From: Solicoccozyma terricola
Taxonomy: Eukaryota; Basidiomycota; Tremellomycetes; Filobasidiales; Piskurozymaceae
Assembly (NCBI GenBank): GCA_001600875.1
Contig: BCLD01000007.1
Location: 747,054-811,053 of the forward strand
Direction of reading: 5' to 3'
DNA: 64,000 nt
Shown piece after piece: positions 39,801-50,011 of the stretch (position 1 is the stretch's first letter; each line of letters starts with the position of its first letter). The translations under genes were made by a program, and so were the position numbers. The notes under the pieces are model-generated. The model worked only from the letters and a program-made list of their open reading frames with translations. It made no database searches and was not told the DNA's origin.

Positions 39801-42089
39801 CATCAAAGGCCCATCTGCGCAGGCTCTAGCTTTGAGTGGGTGGATGAAAGTTGTCAATCAAGCTTGAAAATGGCTGATACGGTCTATGCAGTCAACAACT
39901 TGAAGAAGATATGCAACTCGCCGACGGTAGGTCACACATCGTCACCTTGTTAGAGCGTAGACTGACTTGTAAACATTTACGGTGCCTGCTATTAGCTGTT
40001 GAAAAGCAAAGAGGCAAGTCTGAACCTTCGTTTGTAAGATCGATAGGTGTCATTGAACTTTGGAATGTTTTACAGGGATCAATTCCTGAAGTCGATTCCA
40101 ACATGGAAAGAGCTATCAACCTGTTGCCTCCAGGGGCCAAGGCCTCGGATGTGGCTCTGAGTGGTAAGCAGCGACCGCTTCCAGCTCAATCCATGAATCT
40201 CATTGCTACGCGGATTACAGGCAAACTCAAGGCCTTGGATGACCTTCTTGACGTAATCTACACACGCACAGACGAGAAAGTCGTCCTCGTGAGCTCGTAT
40301 ACCGCCACCTTGGACGTCTTGGCAGCATTGTGTAAGCTCAGGAGGTATAACAACCTTCGATTGGATGGCAATGTCGCCCAAAAGAATCGTCAGGTATGTT
40401 TGATGAGTAGTGGCGGTGTGGATGATGTGCTAATTATTCGGGTGATTTTTACAGGATCTCGTCGACTCCTTCAATAGGGGACGTCAACATGAATCTTTCG
40501 TCTTTCTCCTGAGTGCCAAGGCAGGTGGCGTGGGATTGAATCTCATTGGGTGAGTGGGTGGATTGAGTTGAGGTGACCGCAGAGACTGACGTTGGGTGTC
40601 ACAGAGCCTCACGACTCGTGCTGTTCGATAGCGACTGGTGAGTCGTGATCGAAAAGGCGGAAGGGTGTACTCGCTGAATGCTCAATGCCTTTGTAGGAAT
40701 CCGAGTACCGATCTCCAAGCTATGGCTCGAATTCATAGGTTCGTTTTCATGTTACATGGCGGCAATCGAACTGTACGTTGACACTGGGCTCGCGTCTCCC
40801 ACAGAGACGGGCAGAAGAAGACTGTTCACATCTATCGCTTTCTTACGACTGGGTATGTTTCACTGGAGCGCATGGCAGGGACCTGTTGGCTCAATTGCTC
40901 CCCGTCTTTACAGCACCATCGACGAGAAGATCTTTCAAGTGAGTGCATCTTCGTTCAACGGCTTTTGACGTAGCACTTATGGCGGACTCCATCGCAGAGG
41001 CAAATCACCAAGATGGGACTGTCCGACCAGCTGATGGACCAAGGGCAGTCTTCGAAGGCGGACTCTGATTGTGAGCCAAGCGAGAACTTTTTTTGTACAA
41101 CCTGGCGTTGATCACCGTGGCCCCCACCTAGCATTCACCGCAGAAGAACTACGAGACCTGTTCACTGTGCAGCTGCGTACGAATGGTTCTCAGACGCGTG
41201 GGTCGACGGTGAAGCGCTTCGAAGAAGTTGCAGCTTACAACGTCTTTATTCAGATGACTTGCTCGACTGCGATTGCCAGTTGAAGAAGACGGTGCACGCT
41301 CAAAGGGAAGACGAAGACGAGTTCCCAGAGGGTGTGGAGATGCCTGCTGCACAAAAGCAGGGTGACAGTGACGATGATGACTCGGAGGCGGATGCTCCCA
41401 AGTTTGTTGCGGCTAGCCAATACAGCGGGAAACCCGTGAGTGATGGTGTATCTTCAGGGCGTTGTCTGCGCGACCTCACCGATGTGGTCTCCCCGCAGTC
41501 CAAGCGAAAGGTCAAGAAGGTGAATCAAGGTCATGCAGTGTGCAGACGAGGTGGTGTTGACAACTCTCCTCCGTTCCCGCAGGCCGTAGCCGACAAGCAA
41601 GCCAAGCTCGCCGCATTGCACAAATGGAAACACATCGACGCTACCACGGCGGATGCGGCCGACGTGGTCCAAGATGAGATGCTCGCCGCGCTGTTAAAGG
41701 ATTGCATGACACAAGAACGCTCGGATGACGCCTCCTCGAGCCAATCTGTCGGCAGCATGAAGAGGGCCGCCGAGCCAATCGAAACCAGCGATGAAGGTGT
41801 GCCGGACTCGGCTGATGACGAGGATGACGCCGAGTCAAGCCAAATGGATTTGCCTGGACTTGACAACACGAATGTTCGATTGGATATCATTTCTGCTAGC
41901 CGTGAGAGTTCTGTTTATGCGGAGGATGCTGCGCAGGCCCCACAGCCTGATGTGGCGGTGACCGGGATTCTTCCTGCCAACAAGCACGATCTCAAGCAAC
42001 TCGCGAGCTCGGGACAAGCCGGCAGAATTCTCTACATCTTTGAAAAAATCTCGGGCGTTCAAATCGATTTAGCAAAGGAGGATGATTGA
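36812..42089 (+). CDS. RDH54: RDH54/TID1 (RAD54B-type) SNF2-family DNA translocase
   Basis: The ATG at 36812 opens [19 protein letters not shown]. The N-terminal region carries the Rdh54/Rad54B signature WMVQWRKPQQ...[12 protein letters not shown], assembled from very small exons. SNF2 motifs follow: [19 protein letters not shown], Walker [96 protein letters not shown], then [19 protein letters not shown] and [18 protein letters not shown]. The C-terminus is Asp/Ser-rich and ends at a TGA at 42087-42089. Rdh54 acts with Rad51/Dmc1 in strand exchange and removes recombinase from DNA. The gene has roughly twenty introns; at least four exons are 17 nt or shorter. It converges on the ARP10-like gene (120 bp between stops). 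Confidence 0.93.
37270..37495 (+). other. Run of micro-exons (17, 5 and 4 nt) in RDH54
   Basis: After the first exon (ends 37203) come exons 37270-37286 (17 nt), 37354-37358 (AAAAG, 5 nt) and 37431-37434 (CATA, 4 nt), then the next exon begins at 37496. The introns are 66, 67, 72 and 61 nt, with donors GTGAGT, GTGAGT, GTACGC and GTAAGT and acceptors all AG. Joined, they read W-R-K-P-Q-Q-K-K-H-K-T-W-D-G-D, the conserved RAD54B/Rdh54 motif, so the very small exons are required by the protein. Confidence 0.85.
39021..39034 (+). other. 14-nt micro-exon in RDH54
   Basis: CTTCGAACAGTCGT lies between an acceptor CTTTGCAG and donor GTATGT. It joins YEK to VENIKTC to give the expected IGYEKLRTVVENIK segment just before motif II. 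Confidence 0.8.
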
Positions 42090-42209
42090 GATGGGATGGT
42101 GAACGATCAATCACGAGTCTGATGACGAAATTGTTAGAGCATGTAGTTACAATATTATTCAATCCGGCATTACGATCGTAAAGGGTCGTGGATATCGTTT
42201 CATAATCCA

Positions 42210-44274
42210 TCAACGCTGTCGAAGGGCACTTCGAGGAATTGCAGCAATCTCTCGTCTTCGAGCAGCCGTTCTCTCCGCCTGATGCGTGAGGTCATCTCGC
42301 TGTGTTTGTGTGAGTTCATGGTCTGCACGATCGCGTGTGCGGTGCGACTGGAGCACACGTCCGTGATCGACGTTCTTTTCGCGGTCCTTGAGAGCTCCCG
42401 GTGGCATGATTTCCTTGCCACTAACTTGGAGTGCGCTGTTGGAGGGTGAAGGGCTACCGATTAGTTATCGGACGCCCGGCAATCAGCTCCCCATGGCTCA
42501 CCCTGCTATACTCCCACCAACCCAACCCATCAATCCAGCCGACCAAACTGGAGCTGAACCAGCTACGCCGTCCTCTCCAACGGAATCGGGGTCCACATCG
42601 TTGAGGATTGCAAAACGGTCACGAAGACCTCGGAGTGCGGAAAAACGGTTAGCTAATTTGATTTTTGCCAGGTGTACCTCTGATCGTCGGGCTTGCAGAG
42701 TAGCCGGTGTTGCGGCCGAGGCGAGGGCGGCGGCATTTAGTGTTTCAGTGGCAGGATGGCCCGGCGATGGAAGGGTAACATGATCCTTGAGAGCGACGGA
42801 CAGCTCGAGTCGTAGTCTAGGGATGAAGCCTTGTAGCATACCCCCACCACCAACGACCAAGATAGAGGCTGCCATCTCGGAGCGCAAATCGATGGGTATC
42901 TGAGAACTTGCCACAATCAATACCCCCATGTATTTGCTAACTTGGGCCGCCGAACAAAACGACTCACTTTCAACAACGACTCCAAAACGACTTCCACTAC
43001 AGAACTCTGATCCTCATCCCCCCTTTCAAAGAAGATTTCTGCAGATCTCGCTCGGATCCATCCTGGGATCTTCAGCGTACCCACGGATGCATGAGCTCCG
43101 TCATGATGCGGGGTTCTAAACGTAGCGTCTGGTACGGTAGTGGTTTTGCTGTATTTACAGTATAGTCCCTTTGCGATGATCGATTCTTCTTCCGTCATGG
43201 TGTAAGAGTGAACTAGGAGACCTTGGTCATCAACTTGATTGTCTATCTCAGGGTCGGTTGTAATCGGTGGTGCCACGAAACAACCTCGAATTCGAATATC
43301 CTCGAGGACGTTACGGGTGAGTATGAATGGTGGAACAGGACCGAACCCTTCCCCCGTCACAGATTCACCCTCGTCTCTCACATCCGCTCTGCCACTCGTG
43401 ACACCCATCGATGGAGGTTTATACTGCCCATATCCAAGAATCAAAATCCTCAACTGACGGAGAAAGGAACGACCTGCGATAGGTGAGACTTGGAGACAAG
43501 GGTGCTCCAGGAGACGTGACGCAACGACCTGGGTGGGGTTATCACGATAATGATCAGTTGAGACCCATGCCCGACTCCAATGTCTCCGTGGGGACGCGCG
43601 CACTCACCGGAAGAACGGTGGTTTCTAAATGGCCTATATCAACGACTAGAGCACTCGTTCGTCCTACTGCAAGTGGCGCTATCATATGCACAGGTAGGAA
43701 CGATACAGAAGGGACCTGAGCGACGCATGTATCAGAGTTCAAGAACGTAGCTGCTGATGGGAGGGAAAACACTCACTTCTAGAGTTTGTATGAGGATATC
43801 GGTTATTATCTCTTTGATGGGTCGGGGGAGCATTACGTTTTCGATTATAATGACTTTTCGTTTATGTGGTTCAGCGAGGAGGTGTCTGTGAGAGGCGTGG
43901 TATGAGGCGTGGTTGGATGGTTATTCTCGCGTTCTTTCGACTCACTTGATGAACGCATCCTTGAACGCTCTCAACACCCTCGCTCGAATCAAATTCCACA
44001 TCTCCTTTTCATCCTCATCCCATTCTTCGACATCTTCCTCTACCTGAGACGGTATAAACGTATTCCTCCCCTTCATCTCCTCCACCATCTTACTCAGATC
44101 CAAATCCCACATCTCATCATCGGAGACATTACACGGCCAGAACACCTTGCGCGGCTCTGATTCGCCTGAGAATCCGATTTTCCATATACGAGAACCGGGA
44201 TCGATAACTACACGGTCTTCGAAGCCGTACAGAGAGTGCTTTTTGTAGTTCTGTGCGTGGGAATAGGTGGACAT
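42210..44274 (-). CDS. ARP10: Actin-related protein, ARP10-like (dynactin pointed-end component)
   Basis: The ATG at 44274 opens MSTYSHAQNYKKHSLYGFED and leads into VVIDPGSRIWKIGFSGESEP, an actin-fold phosphate-1 loop seen in Arp10/ACTR10. Later segments are RVLRAFKDAFIK, LALAEPHKRKVIIIENVMLP-like (spliced), VSFLPVHMIAPLAVGRTSALVVDIGH with the phosphate-2 loop DIG, and MAASILVVGGGGMLQGFIPRL matching the actin iLtGG segment. A WVGGSIAG motif sits near the end. The last intron joins G|GC to GALQVSGKEIMPPGALKD, and the frame ends at a TGA at 42210-42212. Arp10/Arp11 caps the dynactin filament that links dynein to cargo. Insertions relative to actin are several tens of residues, and the N-terminus is short. 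Another divergent Arp is the alternative, but the VVIDPGSR...GESEPR pattern favours Arp10. Confidence 0.78.
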
Positions 44275-44579
44275 GGTCAGGTCGTGCGCGCGCCGCGCGA
44301 TACGGGGATTGTGGGACTTGCCGTTACGTATGCAGGACTGGCAGCTAGGGAAGATTTGGGGATATCGGTATCTGCTGTATCTGGTGCTCGTCTGGTTGGA
44401 GTGAGTTGTGCAGCCCGGGTGGTTGTCAACGCAGACATGGCATCGTTGGAACGATATCACGGTACTGAACACGAGCGATTGGGATACTGGTGACAGTCGC
44501 GTCAGAGGGAGGGACACGGACATGGCATCGCGGACATGGACATGGACACGGACATTTCTGACCAGCCATGAGTCTCTCG
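44275..44579. promoter_or_regulatory. Intergenic: ARP10-like promoter, DUG1 3' end
   Basis: This 305-bp interval lies between the ARP10-like ATG and the DUG1 stop, both on the minus strand. It contains a short GGACATGGA-type repeat (44515-44555). Nothing else was recognised. Confidence 0.4.
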
Positions 44580-47233
44580 CTACTGGCCACGCGCGAGCTC
44601 ATACAAATATGTACCCAACAACTTGGTCCCCTGCAGAGTATCCTCAGTATCAGCCTCATACGCAGGCAGTGCACAATGCACCGTATCACTCACTCGGATG
44701 TAGTTGTCCTTGTCTAGCTTCTCGTTGGTGCTGTATAGGATGCAATGTAACGTCAGTCGAACCCGGTCGGGGTCAGGTTGTAGGGCTATGGCTCACGAAT
44801 GAGCTCCTGTAGAACATTGACGGGTCAGCGCCAACTCGCATAACATCAAATCGTGAAACTTACCATCATCACTACGACCCATTGGCAACAACAATACATT
44901 CACATCGAGCACGTTTGCAAAGGACAGCGTGACAGGGATAGATCCTGTACGGGAAACATTCACGTCTCAGCCGTTTTCTGCCAGGTAGCGCCTTTTTCCC
45001 CGTCCTCCCTTACCTCCTTCCCGCGTGTAATCCGGTGCGACACCGTAGACCGATTCCGTGGCCTTGTGTGCCGCTCGATAAGAGTAGTGCTAGACGTTAA
45101 ACGCGTTGAGTTTCGTCGATCTGGATGACACTTGACATATCGACGACGGCTCACATTCGGATCGGCGACCCATGGTTCTCCACCATGTACCATCTCACAC
45201 TTCATCTTATTCTTCGTGCCTAATTTCTTAAACTCGGCATCGAGGTAATCGATCACGAGTTTGGAGACTTTGTCGGTGGTCATGTCGGGTACGATACGGA
45301 TGGAGAATTTCCCATGGACAGAGGCTGGGATGGGGGGGGGGGGGGGGGGGGCCGGGGGGGGGGGGGGGGGGGGGTGGGGGGGGGGGGGGGGGGGGCCTGG
45401 GGGGGGGGGGGGGGGGNNNNNNNNNNNNNNNNNNNNNNNNNNNNNNNNNNNNNNNNNNNNNNNNNNNNNNNNNNNNNNNNNNNNNNNNNNNNNNNNNNNN
45501 NNNNNNNNNNNNNNNNNNNNNNNNNNNNNNNNNNNNNNNNNNNNNNNNNNNNNNNNNNNNNNNNNNNNNNNNNNNNNNNNNNNNNNNNNNNNNNNNNNNN
45601 NNNNNNNNNNNNNNNNNNNNNNNNNNNNNNNNNNNNNNNNNNNNNNNNNNNNNNNNNNNNNNNNNNNNNNNNNNNNNNNNNNNNNNNNNNNNNNNNNNNN
45701 NNNNNNNNNNNNNNNNNNNNNNNNNNNNNNNNNNNNNNNNNNNNNNNNNNNNNNNGGGGGGATTGGCAGGGCGGCGCCGTGGTTCTGGCCACTCACGCAT
45801 TCGTCCCATGAGCTGTTGGCAGATGCATCGATATGAGCACACGTCCACCATCACAACCCCCAATCACTCACCGTCTCCACCTTGTCCTCCGACAGAGTAA
45901 TCTTGGCACCAACGGCATCCTCAATGTCCTGTCACCGTTTGCAAATCAGCGACCGCAAAGCCCCCTCTCAGACGTTCACACGACCCTCACCTGAATACCG
46001 AAATTAATCACCTCGTACCTCTTCCTCTCTTCGTCAGTGAGTGGAGCTACCAAATCGCTCAGCCCGGGTATCAAGATTTTTCCCTCAGGAGTGACGAGTT
46101 TCGACACTGTGTAGGAGAGTTCAGATTAGCGGTCCTATCCGCCCACGACTCCACGTACTCAACAAGATCAAATCAGTCATAGGCTCATGAACCGTCGCTC
46201 CGAATACCCCAGAGTGCAGATCTCGACCTGGACCAGAGACAGAGATTCGGAAGTAATTAACGCCTCGAAGACCCCAGGTGACGCATGGTTGGGTAGTGTT
46301 GAGCCCTGTAGGCGGGGGGGACAAAGGTCAGCTGCGTAAGGGGTTTGTAAGTGGCAACGACTTGCAGTAGTTGTCTGTTCAAGGCGAGGCGTTAGTGGCT
46401 GTTGCCAAATACTGGCCTCCCCTACCCGCTTACCTGAAATGCAAACACAATCGACACCCTTGAACCATCCATCCTTCTCTCTTTCAATCAGGTCATCCAA
46501 TCCCTCCGACCCGGACTCCTCCATACCCTCGAGACAGAAAACCAAGTTGACCGGTACTTTACCGCCGCTTCCTTTGATGGCCTCCAGGACGTTGATCCAT
46601 CCGAGTACAGGTCCCTTGTCGTCTGAACTACCACGACCATACATCTTCAAGTTACCAGCTGGTTTGTTTTCCGGGTCCGGCTTGATCGTCAGTATAAATG
46701 GGTCGGAATCCCATCCGTCGGAAAGGGAGGCAGGTTGAACGTCGTAGTGTCCGTAGATGAGAACGGTTTTCTAAACGGGAACATTGGGATGTCGAATTAG
46801 CAGTCTGGGCCATTTACCGTGGACCACCACCTCACTTTGGTCGGATCGTTGCCCAATTTGCCCAACAAGGCAGGAGGCAAATCAATCTCCTTGCCCTCAT
46901 CAGTCGTCTGCTTTCCCAACGGTCTCTGCTCGACCGTCACACCGAGGGCTTCGAGTTCCTTTGTGAGGAAATCAGCCATTCGGAAGAGATCTGGTCGGTG
47001 CCTGTGGTGAAAGACGTTATTGGGTGGAGTTCGGATATGACTCGCAACTCACTCTGGCTCTGCGGAGATACTGCATGGCAAACCGATCCATCAGCCGTTG
47101 AAATCGAACGGCCGCCCTGGGAATGTACTCACGAAGGGATGGCAACGGCCTTGGCCAGTCGCTCGATGTACTGCTCTTCATGCGAGTCGATGTACTTGAG
47201 GAATTCGGATGGAGCGGCTGTGGAGGTGGTCAT
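44580..47233 (-). CDS. DUG1: Cys-Gly metallodipeptidase DUG1 (M20 family), interrupted by an assembly gap
   Basis: The ATG at 47233 opens [20 protein letters not shown], followed by AVAIPSVSAEPEHRPDL. Metal-site motifs are visible: [33 protein letters not shown] and [17 protein letters not shown], then [20 protein letters not shown] and the downstream [13 protein letters not shown]. After the gap come [20 protein letters not shown], and later [20 protein letters not shown] and [16 protein letters not shown] with a TAG at 44580-44582. Dug1 hydrolyses Cys-Gly in glutathione turnover. The gap and its flanking G tract remove the exon expected to carry the YPSLSLHGIEGAF-type segment between GRMR and SVHGKF. 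The gene is probably whole in the organism. Confidence 0.93.
45332..45416. repeat. Long G-rich homopolymer tract abutting the gap
   Basis: About 85 bases are almost entirely G, broken by CC, T and CCT. On the DUG1 sense strand this is a poly-C tract inside an intron, ending CCCATCCCAG at the acceptor just before the SVHGKF exon. A shorter G run (45756-45761) lies on the other side of the gap. Confidence 0.8.
45417..45755. other. Assembly gap (339 N)
   Basis: The bases are unresolved. The gap lies within DUG1, between the exon ending ETLMGRMR and the exon beginning [11 protein letters not shown]. ORFs drawn through the N block are meaningless. Confidence 1.
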
Positions 47234-48683
47234 GGTGGTCACGGTGTGTGTGGATGAGGAGTTGAGGAGTTTGCGAGAAGGGGGGATTCACAAGTTCAAA
47301 AGGGAGGGGGTTGGGAACCAGGCGGAGTTGACCGGGAAATGGGATCACGTGAGATACGCGAATCCGCATGGTGGTATTCACCAATCCATGAAGGTCACAT
47401 GCTCACTACGCGGCCTCGGATTGAGTGGGTGAGACTGGAGTTCTGCCATACGACATTCTTGGCGAAGAGAAAGCGAACATACGAGGGAAAGCTAGTCATA
47501 CCTTGTCTTTGTATTGTTGAGAGGCATGGACTGGGAATGGATCTCTCTCTCACCCACCATGATGATGTTGAAGAGAAAAGAGCCCAGCTGGTGCAAAGCT
47601 ACTCAGAGATGGCAGAGAGATGGCCCATGTGTGTCACGGGAATTCCTCGTCGTCGTTAGATCGTTACAATGTGGCCAAAAACACCGAAGTGAAGAGTGCT
47701 GATATACATCACATTGGAAGGCATCCCTCCGCTCCAGAAAGGGCCTTGAGGTTGTGTGGCAAACGAAGAACAGCTGTGTTGCGCTATCCTGTTGATAGAA
47801 GTTACGCCAGCCAGATGGTGAATTCCCTTCTGCCTATAGCTGTTTGGCAACAGACAACATCGCGCTTCTCTTCGTTGTGATCACCTCCCGTCTCTCCTTT
47901 CTTTACTGTTTGTTACCACCCTACCTTGACGGGAGTGGTGTTAAACACAGGTGTGCAAGCCTCAGGAAGTGTTCGAAAGGAATGCGGAATATGGTGATGC
48001 CGATGGGGCTTAGTCCAGTTGCCAACTCACTGAGTTGCAGCAAGGAATGACTTGACCAAGGTGAAGGTAGGTTGGATGAGAGCTCAGTGGAACTAGAAGG
48101 TGAGATTGATTGGCTAGTAACGAATGATATCTTTTGGTGAAGAGAAAAGGAAAGGTAGAAAGGGGCAAGCTAGTTCTTCTGCTTTATATGTGTACTCTGA
48201 GAAAGGTGTTGAGTCATCGACGTTGTGCTAAGTTGTGCAAGTTGTACCTGGTGTACCTGGTGTACCTGTTGGACACTGTGTTGCACTACTGCATTGGCAG
48301 GATCGTATCACTGTTACTCACCTTGGAATAGAGTCAGTTCCAAGGAGTATATCAATCTCTTAACCTTTTGTAGATACACTACCATAGTCACAGGACTAGC
48401 TGTCCTCGCCACCTACTAACTCGGATCCATTTCAACCATGTGCTACAAGGTACGGCAGCAAGGCAAGTCTGAAATGAAGTAATCGTCTCAGGCGCATGTC
48501 TAAACAGCCCTCTTGGAATACACGCCACAGAAATATGACAGTGTGTTGCAGAATTTGCTGAAATTGGAAATTAGCCGGGAAAGAACGGGGAACGACACAA
48601 CAGGCAACACCTGCAGGCTCTGCCAGCATGAAGCAAGTGGTGTATTGATTTCAATCCCTAATGGGAAATTCCGAAGATCACGA
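47234..48683. other. Intergenic 1.45 kb upstream of DUG1, no gene recognised
   Basis: This holds the DUG1 promoter on its left side. A short direct repeat of TGGTGTACC-like units is present at 48243-48275. Scattered short ORFs show no family, splice pattern or coding bias. It marks the start of the accessory part of the window. Confidence 0.5.
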
Positions 48684-48741
48684 GTGCGTACGGGAAATGG
48701 TCAACCCGTCACCATTCTAAATCAATGTCATTTAATTGCGG
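48684..48741 (+). pseudogene. Truncated tRNA-Arg-like copy
   Basis: This stretch matches the 5' half plus intron of the tRNA-Arg gene about 190 bp downstream (D-arm, anticodon region with ATTCTAA, and the ATGTCATTTA intron core) at roughly 80 percent identity by eye. After ATTGCGG the similarity stops. There is no 3' anticodon strand, T-arm or acceptor partner, so it cannot form a tRNA. Confidence 0.75.
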
Positions 48742-48874
48742 AAATGGGAGGGAGTTGGGAGGAGTTGATCGTGAGTTGGGATCGCGTGGGGGACAACGGC
48801 TAAGTTGTTTGGTTGGTGGCGCATTCTTTTTATCATTTCTCATAGTGAAGCAAGGGAAAATCTAAAATGCTGAC

Positions 48875-48968
48875 GGCTGCGTAGGGCAATGGTTAACCCG
48901 TCACCCTTCTAAATAGTGTCATTTACTTGCGAGGTGAAGATCTGCGGGTTCGAATCCCGCCGTGGCTT
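48875..48968 (+). tRNA. tRNA-Arg (anticodon TCT) with a 20-nt intron
   Basis: Acceptor GGCTGCG (48875-48881) pairs with CGTGGCT (48961-48967), with three G-U wobbles. The D-stem is GGG/CCC (48884-48886, 48897-48899). The anticodon stem is TCACC (48901-48905) with GGTGA (48933-48937), and the loop CTTCTA...A places TCT at 48908-48910. The intron is 48912-48931, one base 3' of the anticodon as usual. The T-arm is GCGGG-TTCGAAT-CCCGC (48944-48960) and contains a perfect B box. An A-box-like TAGGGCAATGG starts at 48882. The variable loop is 6 nt, one more than normal. Three wobbles in the acceptor leave some doubt that it is fully functional. Confidence 0.82.
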
Positions 48969-48974
48969 TAATTA

Positions 48975-48979
48975 TTTTT
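48975..48979 (+). terminator. RNA polymerase III terminator of the tRNA gene
   Basis: TTTTT lies seven bases after the tRNA 3' end, the usual place for a Pol III stop. Confidence 0.7.
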
Positions 48980-50011
48980 GCTTTTTGCGCATGCTGGGAA
49001 CGTCCCAGAAGCTTCCTGGAGTGTTTAGAAATGATTTCTATCACCCAGAATTTTTTCCTCGAGATTTGCAGATATAACTTCGGTGAATCGGCGGATATCA
49101 TTCCTGCGCCTGTCTTACAGACAGTCTCACATTCCCTCGGCGCCACGGAGAAAGACGTGGATATATAAATGTAGGTCTAGGGAATCATGCAGTGTGCTCC
49201 GGAAGGGTCTTGTTGACCTGTGGAGGAGGCAGTATGGTGTTTGGCCCGACGAGGGATATGATCATACACCTCATTCTGGCAATATCCGAGAAACCACACA
49301 CGTGCCAGGCACTTGCAAATTGCTCCCGCGAAACGCGTCCCTAGTCGAATTTCCCCATTTGTAGCCTCGAGCAATATTATCAAGGACTTGGAGTTGGACT
49401 TAGTATGACAATAACATACCAAGTGAAGACCTCTTCTCGAAGCCGATAGCGGTAGCTGCTATTGGTGGGACCTATTCTCCTCCTTGCTGTAGCCACTATC
49501 TCCTACGATGTTCATTGTCTGATAGCTTCTTCAGAGCTACTGGGGTAGGCACTGACCTCTCGGGCGAAGAAGCAGTCTTGACAATACACCAGCCGGAATC
49601 GAAACCCATCTCTATTCTGATATCTTCATGCACCTGTGTGATGACATTTGCTGCGATAGACTATGACATGTTCTGGTTTCACAATCCTGTTACAGTACAG
49701 CCGTGCTGACATCCTCCATCTCTTCAGCCTCATCTGCCAGCAGTGACACCGACTGTCGTTGTATAGGAGATGGTGATCCAGCGCACGTTTGGATCCTCGT
49801 GAATCCTCATGGTATCTACCTACCTCAAGAGGCTCAACCATCCGTCCTCTCAGGAAATCCTCTTCTCACCACTGCCAACGACTCCATAACGACACCGTGA
49901 AACTCACCTTCTATATAACGTTGCAGCTGGAAGCACCGGGTATGTCTACTAGATACATAGGACCCCGCACAGCCACTGACCTGCTTTTGTGCCTGGCCCG
50001 CTCTCGAACCT
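48980..50011. other. Accessory intergenic stretch, no gene assigned
   Basis: About 1 kb lies between the tRNA and the unknown six-exon gene. An open stretch at 49703-49900 (VWILVNPHGIYLPQEAQPSV) looks protein-like and is preceded by a CTGAC...CTTCAG acceptor-like site, so it could be an upstream exon of the next gene, but I found no donor that joins them in frame. Confidence 0.35.

Noticed and set aside
45228..45863. Long ORFs on both strands through the N block, poly-Pro or poly-Gly
   Set aside because: They are read through unknown bases and homopolymer G/C; the true gene here is DUG1.
48919..49146. Minus-strand ORF containing TAGFEPADLHLA
   Set aside because: This peptide is the antisense translation of the tRNA T-arm and anticodon region, a well-known source of false proteins.
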